Source of the DNA: PCPOR2b sp965220385
GTDB lineage: Bacteria; Poribacteria; WGA-4E; PCPOR2b
Length of the DNA stretch: 64,000 nt
NCBI GenBank assembly: GCA_965220385.1
Contig: OZ244825.1
Span: forward strand, 3,906,001 to 3,970,000
Direction of reading: 5' to 3'
Shown here: positions 57,735 through 64,000 of the stretch, in pieces
Numbering within the stretch: the first letter of the stretch is position 1
Layout of the letters: each line of letters starts with the position of its first letter
Notes under the pieces: model-generated
Database searches by the model: none
Told to the model about the DNA's origin: nothing
What the model saw: the letters and a program-made list of their open reading frames with translations, nothing else
Position numbers and translations under genes: made by a program

Positions 57735-58477
57735 ATCATGGATTCACCGCCGTCAATGTCAATACTGACGCCGCTAATCCATGCGGATTCATCCGACCCC
57801 AGAAAGACTGCCGCCATCGCAATGTCAGCCGGATGTCCCCCGCGAACCAGCTCATGTGGTGGTAATCCCGCATCCTCCTCGCCACGCGTGTCGCCGATGC
57901 CGCCGGGGCAGATACAGTTCACTCGAATCCCATCATCGCGGTACTGACGGGCAAGACTACGGGTGAGTCCTATGAGTCCCCATTTTGCTGCGCCATACCC
58001 GGCGTTGGCGCGTTGACGGGTTTCGCCTGCAGCCGAAACAAAGATTATTGAACCCTGTTTCTGCTCCTGCATCTTCGGGATCACCGCCTGCGCACACATA
58101 TAACCGGTGTGCAGGTTGATGTCCACCAAGTACTTCCACGCCTCCTCATCGGTTTCATGCAACCGCAATCCGCTCGCAGCAGCGTCTCCCAAATTGTCGA
58201 ACAGCACATCGATTTGTCCCCACCGTTCAATCGTGGCATCTGCCATCTTAACACCGCCCTGGACAGTGGTGAGATCCGCAGTCACATAGTCCGCCTCGCC
58301 GCCCCTTGCCTCGATATCCGAGACCATTGCTGCCAACGGTTCCGATCTGCGCGCTACAAGCATTAGTTTCGCCCCTTCTGCTGCATACCACAGGGGTGTA
58401 GAGCGTCCCATACCTCCGCCAGCACCGGCTATAATGGCGACCTTGCCGGCAAGCCTGCCCTCGTTATTCTCTCTCAC
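57731..58477 (-). CDS. Short-chain dehydrogenase/reductase, second SDR
   Basis: 248 aa. Rossmann motif AGAGGGMGRS (classical TGxxxGxG with Ala and Arg-Ser variations), the NAG motif is replaced by DNLGDAA, catalytic Ser in FVSAAGETRQ, Tyr and Lys in AGYGAAKWGLIG. Arg in VARRSEP after strand 2 suggests NADP(H). The end ISGVSIDIDGGESMM is typical. About a third identical to the SDR at 2134-2880. It lies 18 bp downstream of a PhyH-family gene on the same strand, so they are probably one operon. Confidence 0.88.
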   Translation of the reverse strand: MRENNEGRLAGKVAIIAGAGGGMGRSTPLWYAAEGAKLMLVARRSEPLAAMVSDIEARGGEADYVTADLTTVQGGVKMADATIERWGQIDVLFDNLGDAAASGLRLHETDEEAWKYLVDINLHTGYMCAQAVIPKMQEQKQGSIIFVSAAGETRQRANAGYGAAKWGLIGLTRSLARQYRDDGIRVNCICPGGIGDTRGEEDAGLPPHELVRGGHPADIAMAAVFLGSDESAWISGVSIDIDGGESMM

Positions 58478-58495
58478 GATAATCCTCCCCTGCTC

Positions 58496-59335
58496 TCAAG
58501 AAATGCTGTTCGTCACCCCGTCGACTCGGTGCCTATACAGCGGTTTTACATCCTCCGGGAACGCTTCGTAGACCTGTCGTGGAACGATTGCATTGTTGCG
58601 ACCGCCAAACTCCACACTCACCCACCACGGCACATAACGCACCACAATCGCCACCCGCGGTCTGTCGCTGGGATTGGCAGCATTTGAATGCCAAATACGA
58701 CTATCTATTATCACCACACTGCCGGCAGGACCGGACGCTTGCATTTCGCCGGGGATAGGCTTAAATTCATCAATTCCGTCCTCCGGTCCCCTCGGATTGC
58801 GTGGATCGCGGTGACTGCCCGGCACCACCCAAGTGCCGCCGCTTTTAGGTCCAAATGGTGAGAGCAGCCATATCGTTGTCAGTCCCATTGTAACGTTGGG
58901 AAAGGGCTGACGGACGGCACCGGCTCTGTCCCTATCCGAGAGGTCGTGAGGCCAATCCGAATGATAAGAACGATACATCTTGTTATCGTCATTCGGTGGG
59001 CGGGTCTTAAACTCGGTTTGTGCGATTCGCACATGCGGGTCCAGCATTGCCCTAACGACACCAAGCACCCGCCTCTCCGCCAAGTAGGGCGCCAACGGCT
59101 GAATGTAGGTGATGACGTTTTTCCCAGGCCCCCCGTCTTTGTTCGTCTGACGACCGAGCGCACCGCCGGCTGCCTCATAGTCGGCTGTCGCCGCCAGATG
59201 GGCAGCTTCCACATGTTGGCGAATAGCGTCCACCTTGTTTTCGGGGATAACCCGCTCCACCACGCACCAACCCACTTCCCTCAATTGCGATACATACGTC
59301 TCAATCTGTTTCGTTAATGCATCTGCGGCTATCAT
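58496..59335 (-). CDS. Phytanoyl-CoA dioxygenase (PhyH) family protein
   Basis: 279-aa Fe(II)/2-oxoglutarate-dependent oxygenase. Iron-binding HxD in RSYHSDWPHDLS, a double-stranded beta-helix core (TTIWLLSPFGPKSGGTWVVP), the distal His in DSRIWHSNAANPS, and the 2-oxoglutarate-binding Arg in RPRVAIVVRYVPWW. Opening VGWCVVERVIPENKVDAIR is typical. Likely hydroxylates a small organic acid or ester. It precedes the SDR gene and follows the PhyH-HEAT gene on the same strand. Confidence 0.9.
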   Translation of the reverse strand: MIAADALTKQIETYVSQLREVGWCVVERVIPENKVDAIRQHVEAAHLAATADYEAAGGALGRQTNKDGGPGKNVITYIQPLAPYLAERRVLGVVRAMLDPHVRIAQTEFKTRPPNDDNKMYRSYHSDWPHDLSDRDRAGAVRQPFPNVTMGLTTIWLLSPFGPKSGGTWVVPGSHRDPRNPRGPEDGIDEFKPIPGEMQASGPAGSVVIIDSRIWHSNAANPSDRPRVAIVVRYVPWWVSVEFGGRNNAIVPRQVYEAFPEDVKPLYRHRVDGVTNSIS

Positions 59336-59371
59336 GAATCTTCCTCAATGAAATAGGTTCGTCAGCACAAC

Positions 59372-61009
59372 CTAAAACTGCCTATCCGCCGTGATAGATT
59401 CATCCCAGCGTTGGGCTTCTAGGTACGCCATAACCGCTTGCCGAGCCGCTGGTGAATCCATGCGCCTCAAGGCATCCATGGCAAAAGCACCCACATGCCC
59501 GCACGGATCATCCAGCGCGTGGAACAGGACCTCCTCGGCACCCGCAGCGTCCTTTCCGAGACGTGTAAATGCCATCGCCGTGTTCATCCGAACCTGATCC
59601 CGGATTGTCCATCCACGACGTTCCTCCTCATGCCAGTCCCCCCGATCATCTGTCAGTAAGTGGCTAATCTGTGGAATAAACGTCTGGACATCCTGACGGA
59701 TGCTTCCTAGCGCGTCCGTCGCCGTACGAACAACGCGATGAGAATCAACACTTAGGCGCTCTGTCAGTTTTGATACAGCACTCGCTGCATGGGAATCCAA
59801 TTCACCTAAGGCAAAACTGGCATTAATGCGGACCCATTCGCTCGAAGATTCAAGTGCCTCGGTCAGCGCGGGAACCGCTGGCTGCCCAATAGCGGTTAAA
59901 GCGTGTGCTGCATCCTCCATCGAGATAGCGCCTTCGTTCCAAGATTCCGGGACTGAATGTGCGTCTTCTCGACGACCTGCTGCGTCCAAGCTGTCCATCA
60001 GCGGCGCAACGGCGGATTCTCCAATCGCGCCAAGTGTATAGATCGCAGCGACCCGCGCCGCCTGATGGTCATTCTCCAACATGGCGATCAGGTCAGGGAT
60101 AGCTTCTGCAGCGTCAGAGCCAAGCCCCGCTAAATCATACGTTGCTCTCAATCGGTCAGCTAAATCTCGATCCCTCCCCAAAGCAGCGATATATCGAGAC
60201 AAATCATTTTTCGTCGATTGAACCCCATTGCTTCGGAAACTTTCATAACGATCACGTTTCCCACACAACCAATCCCACATGTGAGACCACACCAATTCCA
60301 GATTGTGCGGTGTTTCGATGGCAGCTGGGTTCCGCCACTGGAGATCTTGACAATCCCACGACGGTGCGGTAGGCTCCGACGCCCGAACATAGATAAACTT
60401 CACCATATCACGGGACTGATTGAGAAGATTGACTCCCGCGGCATGACCCACATCGAAATGCGTCAGCGATACAGTACCCGCTTTGCCTACCATTGGAATG
60501 GCTTGCGCCCGATCTTCATCGGTCAAGGTTTTATGGAATTGCGTACCGGGGATGGCGTGGGTCGGTCCCAGTTCAACCGGTGTGTCCTGTGGATAGTACA
60601 TAATCCGAGCAAAACGCGAGTAGTGCTGACGGGGTCTGCCCAAGGGCGTGTATGAATCTTGGTGGCAGTTCGCGGCTAATCTGACCGCCGGTTCCGGATC
60701 TGGATCAGTGACCGGTGCTATGTGATGACAGTAACGGTGGGGATGCTCAATATATCCCTCGCCCAGCGCACTTATCAACGCACCGCGCACTTCAGGGCTA
60801 TTGAGGATGTGGCGCATCTCCGGCACCCGTGGTAGCACATTGTTCCCCGGATTACTACCCACTTCCAGAACGTCTGCAAGTTTTCGGCGGATGGTCTCAT
60901 GAAGTTCATCGGGAACAGAGGGTTCCAGCATGACGTAGCCATCGACAACGTATTGACGCATCTGCTCATCGGTGAGCAGGAGGGGCGCGCTGTTAAACGA
61001 AATGTTCAT
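59372..61009 (-). CDS. PhyH-type dioxygenase fused to HEAT repeats
   Basis: 545 aa. Residues 1-240 form a PhyH domain: VDGYVMLEPSVPDELHETIR, the iron-binding HxD in ANCHQDSYTPLG, a core with YYPQDTPVELGPTHAIPGTQ, and the distal His in THFDVGHAAGVN. From about residue 280 HEAT/PBS-lyase-type repeats follow (LGSDAAEAIPDLIAMLEND, TLGAIGESAVAPLMDSL, ALTAIGQPAVPALTEAL, ALGSIRQDVQTFIPQI). HEAT arrays usually bind proteins, so the oxygenase may be tethered to a partner. This fusion is not one that I know as common. Confidence 0.85.
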   Translation of the reverse strand: MNISFNSAPLLLTDEQMRQYVVDGYVMLEPSVPDELHETIRRKLADVLEVGSNPGNNVLPRVPEMRHILNSPEVRGALISALGEGYIEHPHRYCHHIAPVTDPDPEPAVRLAANCHQDSYTPLGRPRQHYSRFARIMYYPQDTPVELGPTHAIPGTQFHKTLTDEDRAQAIPMVGKAGTVSLTHFDVGHAAGVNLLNQSRDMVKFIYVRASEPTAPSWDCQDLQWRNPAAIETPHNLELVWSHMWDWLCGKRDRYESFRSNGVQSTKNDLSRYIAALGRDRDLADRLRATYDLAGLGSDAAEAIPDLIAMLENDHQAARVAAIYTLGAIGESAVAPLMDSLDAAGRREDAHSVPESWNEGAISMEDAAHALTAIGQPAVPALTEALESSSEWVRINASFALGELDSHAASAVSKLTERLSVDSHRVVRTATDALGSIRQDVQTFIPQISHLLTDDRGDWHEEERRGWTIRDQVRMNTAMAFTRLGKDAAGAEEVLFHALDDPCGHVGAFAMDALRRMDSPAARQAVMAYLEAQRWDESITADRQF

Positions 61010-61219
61010 AGGTATTGGCTCCTTTCCAACGGTTTCATCATACCTTGAAGGTTATGCAAATGCTTTGATGGATTGAATTTCCTGATCATTACATAAATTT
61101 CTGAGATATCATCGAAAATATGGCTTGTCATTTTAGAGCAATATTTAGTATTCTTATAAAGGGTAACAGATATAAAAACAGTTGGAACAGTAAGCACCTC
61201 CAGAGGTGGATTTGATAGC

Positions 61220-61408
61220 ATGAAAACCTTCAATTCAGATCGTGTCAAAAATACCAAGTCGTCTCAGATAAACCGCCAAGTTTCAGCGGAGATTATTATC
61301 ACTCAGTTGGAAACAGTGCACAATCAAATTCGCACTCACTCCGGTAAGCTTGAGAACAGTGTTGATCTGTTAGCTCGGCTCCGTGAAGGTAACATAAATA
61401 ACAGATAA
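61220..61408 (+). CDS. Small helical hypothetical protein (62 aa)
   Basis: Preceded by AGAGGTGG at 14 bases, which is a little far. It reads as one long amphipathic helix (SAEIIITQLETVHNQIRTHS, GKLENSVDLLARLREG). Convergent with the deacetylase-like gene. It could be a small regulatory or structural protein, or a chance ORF. The surrounding 61010-61451 holds nothing else that I recognise. Confidence 0.35.
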   Translation: MKTFNSDRVKNTKSSQINRQVSAEIIITQLETVHNQIRTHSGKLENSVDLLARLREGNINNR

Positions 61409-61451
61409 AGTGACCTCCTGTTTCTCCCGTTCTGCTGCAGCCATCTCTTGT

Positions 61452-62693
61452 CTAAGCTTGAACTTTAACAACCGACTGGCGATGCGTTGGATCGAACGCA
61501 ACAAAGGTTGTGTCGTTCTCTGTAAAGAAGGTATTGCTTTTGAATGCGGTGCGGCTTCCAGCGCGAGCGAGGTCTTCGCCATCCGCAGAGACACCTCGCA
61601 CATCGACGCTAGTCAAACGGAGGGTGAAATCGGGAACGCACACCGGCAGGTCAAGTCGAATCTTATTCTCCTCCACCATAATTTCAGCCATCTCCTTAGC
61701 GCAGGCGTAGTTCGTGATCTCGCTGCATTTGCGCCATTGCGTCCGTTCGCCGTCCGGGTCGCGCTCCTTCAAACGACGGACAACGGTTTTGAAGGCGTTG
61801 AAACCGCGACGGTCATCGTTGTGCAGCCCATAGAACCCCTGCCAGTGGCTAATTAGCACCGCGGGATCACCGGCGTCAATGACAGCAGGGAGCCGTCCGC
61901 CAGCCAAGTCCGCGGTGATATACTTGTCGACATTGACCTCGCCGTAGCCGGTCCAGGAACCGGTCCAGTCACCGGTGGAAGCGATAATCTCGCCGACCGC
62001 TGTTCCCGTCTCCCGGTCTGCATACCAAACCGGTGTTTCGACAGGACCATCGCCAGAGACCCGCTTGAAGAAGTAGGGCGTGGGATTGCCTGTAACCTCT
62101 CGTGCTGCAATACCGACAACTTTTGCGTAGAAATCGAGCGGATTGCCGAACCCGCCGGGGGAGGTAACCCCTTCAGGCGTTAACCCGACGTTCTCCAAAA
62201 TCTGGCAGGCGGTGGTAATGTAGTCGATCACCAACTCTTCCTGATCGACGGGTAGATTGTTCCAATCGTACTGTTCCCATATTCCCGATTCCAGGGGTTT
62301 GCAGGTTTTCGGATCAACGACAACCGTATGCGTGATCATTTCAGGCGTGATGTCATAGGCAGGCGTGATCACCTCCCGGCACATCTGCAACCAACTTTCC
62401 TGCTGCGCCCTACTGAAGAGGGGCAATCCTTCGTCAATACGCCCCAAGGCAGCGGGACACGGAACGACGCTAAACTTTCCCCGCACACCGTGTTCGAGAC
62501 ACCACTCGGCAAACTCACGGACAAATGACTCTGGGTGCACGACAGGCACATCCTGCCACCGACGGTTCTCCCCGTCCACAAGATTGCGGTCGCGCATAAA
62601 GAAATAGTTCAGGTTGACCAACACCGTTGAGTCGTCGAAGATGATCGACAACGGTACGCGGTCAAGGGCGTGTCGAGCGATTTCAACCTGCAT
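61452..62693 (-). CDS. Carbohydrate-deacetylase (NodB)-superfamily-like protein
   Basis: 413 aa, cytoplasmic (no signal). VPLSIIFDDSTVLVNLNYFF at the N-terminus gives the DD pair expected at strand 1 of NodB-type deacetylases; GVRGKFSVVPCPAALGRID and ITHTVVVDPKT could be later barrel strands with the His ligand. EGVTSPGGFGNP and AVLISHWQGFYGLHNDD follow. Similarity to the deacetylase/glycoside-hydrolase barrel is by pattern only. The gene precedes no obvious partner, but shares strand and spacing (26 bp) with the VOC gene upstream. Confidence 0.55.
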   Translation of the reverse strand: MQVEIARHALDRVPLSIIFDDSTVLVNLNYFFMRDRNLVDGENRRWQDVPVVHPESFVREFAEWCLEHGVRGKFSVVPCPAALGRIDEGLPLFSRAQQESWLQMCREVITPAYDITPEMITHTVVVDPKTCKPLESGIWEQYDWNNLPVDQEELVIDYITTACQILENVGLTPEGVTSPGGFGNPLDFYAKVVGIAAREVTGNPTPYFFKRVSGDGPVETPVWYADRETGTAVGEIIASTGDWTGSWTGYGEVNVDKYITADLAGGRLPAVIDAGDPAVLISHWQGFYGLHNDDRRGFNAFKTVVRRLKERDPDGERTQWRKCSEITNYACAKEMAEIMVEENKIRLDLPVCVPDFTLRLTSVDVRGVSADGEDLARAGSRTAFKSNTFFTENDTTFVAFDPTHRQSVVKVQA

Positions 62694-62719
62694 GAATAGC
62701 TCCTATAGACTCTCATATC

Positions 62720-63148
62720 TCAGTTCGTTTGAAAAAACTCGACGCTTTCACCGTTGGGTCCCGCGAAGAAAGCGATCGTTACCTGTAACCCGCCAAGGTC
62801 AACATCGCGTGGTTCGACCGTAATCTCATACCCCGCCTCACGGACATGTTCCACCGCGCCGTGGATGTCGGTTGTTGTCAATGCAAAGTGGTGCACCGGG
62901 TTGTTCGGCGCGGGATCACCCGGCTTGGGTCCGTCCGCAGTCGGCTGGAAAAGCTCCATGTGGCTGCCATCCCCCATATCCAGCAGCAGAATCTTGCGTT
63001 CTGGAGGTCCAAACTCTGCAACAATCTCCATCCCAAGCACATCGCGATAAAGTCGCAGTGATTCCTCCCAATCGCGTGTATGCACAGCAATATGATGCGC
63101 GCCACAACCTTTGATAACGTTGTTTTTTGTTCCGACGGCCATAGTCAA
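62720..63148 (-). CDS. VOC family protein, second copy
   Basis: 142 aa, two-module VOC fold. It has GCGAHHIAVHTRDWEESLRLYRDVLGM with the metal His, HHFALTTTDIHGAVEHVREAG as the second module opening (with a metal His), and FFAGPNGESVEFFQ with the C-terminal Glu. This closely resembles the methylmalonyl-CoA epimerase/lactoylglutathione lyase pattern. Two neighbouring catabolic-type genes (deacetylase-like, BirA) are on the same strand. Confidence 0.85.
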   Translation of the reverse strand: MTMAVGTKNNVIKGCGAHHIAVHTRDWEESLRLYRDVLGMEIVAEFGPPERKILLLDMGDGSHMELFQPTADGPKPGDPAPNNPVHHFALTTTDIHGAVEHVREAGYEITVEPRDVDLGGLQVTIAFFAGPNGESVEFFQTN

Positions 63149-63165
63149 ATCCTTTCTATTTTCTA

Positions 63166-63966
63166 CTAATTTTCCGATGTTCCCTGACCAGTTTGGAGTA
63201 CCTCTCCAACCAGAAACTTCTGTCGTTTTCCATCTATATCTTTGAGTAGCAATCCGCCATCCCGATCAATCCCTTCCGTCCAACCTCGAAAAACGTTACT
63301 AGCAGTCTCAACCTGAATCCAATCACTGGAAAGATGCAACAGCCTGTTAGCGGTCTCGATAATCGAATCAGTTTCACCACGCATCAAACACAGATAATTC
63401 TCCTCAAGGCGATGCAGAATAGCTTGGAGAAGGATGACACGCGAGATTTCCCGGCTACTTTCTATCCTCAAAGAGGTAGCGGAAGCGCGCAGCTCCTCCG
63501 GCAAGTCTGCCCTTGTCGTATTGACATTGACCCCGAACCCCATGACGAAAAATGGCTGTCGATCTCGATCGTATTCCAACTCCGTCAAGACGCCGCTCAC
63601 CTTTTTCCCCTGAATCAGTACGTCGTTGGGCCACTTGATCCGTGTCGTAAGATCGGTCAACTCGTTGACTGCGATCGCGATGGAGACTGCACCGATGAGA
63701 TTAGGCAGCCCCACCTGATCCGCGCGGAGCCGGTGCCGAAGGATAATCGATGCAAGGAGGCTCGATCCAAGAGGCGCATGCCACCTTCTGCCGTGCCGTC
63801 CTCGTCCTTGGGTTTGGCTCTCCGCCAAGATCAGTGTTCCCTCCTGCGCCCCGTCAATGCCGCATTGGAGTGCCAAATCGTTCGTTGAGCCTACCTGATC
63901 GTAGATTTGGATCCGTCGCCCGATGGTTCGGCTTCGCAGCCCGGATAGAATTTCGTCAGTTGTCAT
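63166..63966 (-). CDS. birA: Biotin-[acetyl-CoA carboxylase] ligase
   Basis: 266-aa biotin protein ligase. It lacks the N-terminal winged helix of bifunctional BirA, so it is a monofunctional ligase. Biotin-AMP site GRGRHGRRWHAPLGSSLLAS and KWPNDVLIQGKKVSGVL are both intact, and the C-terminal SH3-like domain (VFRGWTEGIDRDGGLLLKDI) is present. It would biotinylate the carboxylase carrier protein. It is at the end of the window; the upstream region is cut off. Confidence 0.93.
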   Translation of the reverse strand: MTTDEILSGLRSRTIGRRIQIYDQVGSTNDLALQCGIDGAQEGTLILAESQTQGRGRHGRRWHAPLGSSLLASIILRHRLRADQVGLPNLIGAVSIAIAVNELTDLTTRIKWPNDVLIQGKKVSGVLTELEYDRDRQPFFVMGFGVNVNTTRADLPEELRASATSLRIESSREISRVILLQAILHRLEENYLCLMRGETDSIIETANRLLHLSSDWIQVETASNVFRGWTEGIDRDGGLLLKDIDGKRQKFLVGEVLQTGQGTSEN

Positions 63967-64000
63967 TATGAATCATCATGGTATCACGCCCTGTCACGCA

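Overview
The window looks like an accessory-rich chromosome segment of an uncultured, Gram-negative-type bacterium. A Candidatus Poribacteria-like lineage is my best guess. The basis is gene-family flavour (several phytanoyl-CoA-dioxygenase-like enzymes, SDR/VOC/sugar-isomerase genes, a dockerin plus FlgD-like secreted esterase, HEAT fusions, a DUF481 outer-membrane protein, bacterial lipoproteins) and the very dense intergenic palindromes and small inverted-repeat elements. No rRNA or tRNA gene was seen, so the taxonomy is inference.

Layout: (1) 0.3-3.6 kb: catabolic genes (CoA-transferase, SDR, VOC protein). (2) 3.6-5.1 kb: repeat-filled gap and a coiled-coil ORF. (3) 5.2-19.5 kb: a defence island. 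It holds a wHTH-AAA ATPase with an overlapping PD-(D/E)XK-like nuclease, a 34-aa membrane peptide, a 986-aa N6-adenine methyltransferase/putative nuclease fusion, a small basic protein whose promoter was split by a 308-bp inverted-repeat element, a divergent multi-hairpin RNA candidate, a complete type II CBASS operon (CD-NTase, E2-E1 fusion, JAB peptidase, DUF4297-SAVED effector), a DUF481 protein, an HTH protein and a two-repeat CRISPR remnant. (4) 20-37.7 kb: envelope and metabolic genes (lipoprotein, PDH-E1-like transketolase, SurA-like chaperone, esterase, acyl-CoA dehydrogenase, cation diffusion facilitator, FmdB, aldo/keto reductase, MFS, two paralogous repeat proteins, DUF2927). (5) 37.9-45.7 kb: a zinc-homeostasis cluster (Zur-like regulator, a perfect Zur-type operator, ZnuA-like lipoprotein, FmdB, two CxCC G3E GTPases, a thioredoxin-like ferredoxin, small unknowns, WD40). 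(6) 45.8-48.7 kb: cytochrome bd oxidase and a decayed PhyH pseudogene. (7) 49-64 kb: Nudix, M28 peptidase, TIM-barrel isomerase, GNAT pseudogene, a tandem pair of ART-like/HEAT proteins, aldolase, enolase-superfamily dehydratase, SDR, two PhyH proteins (one fused to HEAT repeats), deacetylase-like protein, VOC and BirA.

How parts work together: the CBASS genes overlap or abut and should be one transcript. Cap2/Cap3 would prime the cyclase, whose cyclic oligonucleotide would activate the SAVED nuclease. The ATPase-nuclease pair and the methyltransferase just upstream look like further defence modules, bracketed by two copies of the 3' end of a coiled-coil gene. In the zinc cluster, a Zur-type regulator probably represses znuA through a palindrome overlapping its -10 box.

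Most intergenic DNA is made of dispersed inverted-repeat elements; no transposase gene was found. The least explained signals are the divergent hairpin RNA next to CBASS, the ATPase/nuclease/micro-peptide/methyltransferase cassette, the paired hairpins with an invariant 51-bp spacing, and the tandem ART-HEAT genes. All functional calls come from reading motifs by eye; no database search was possible.
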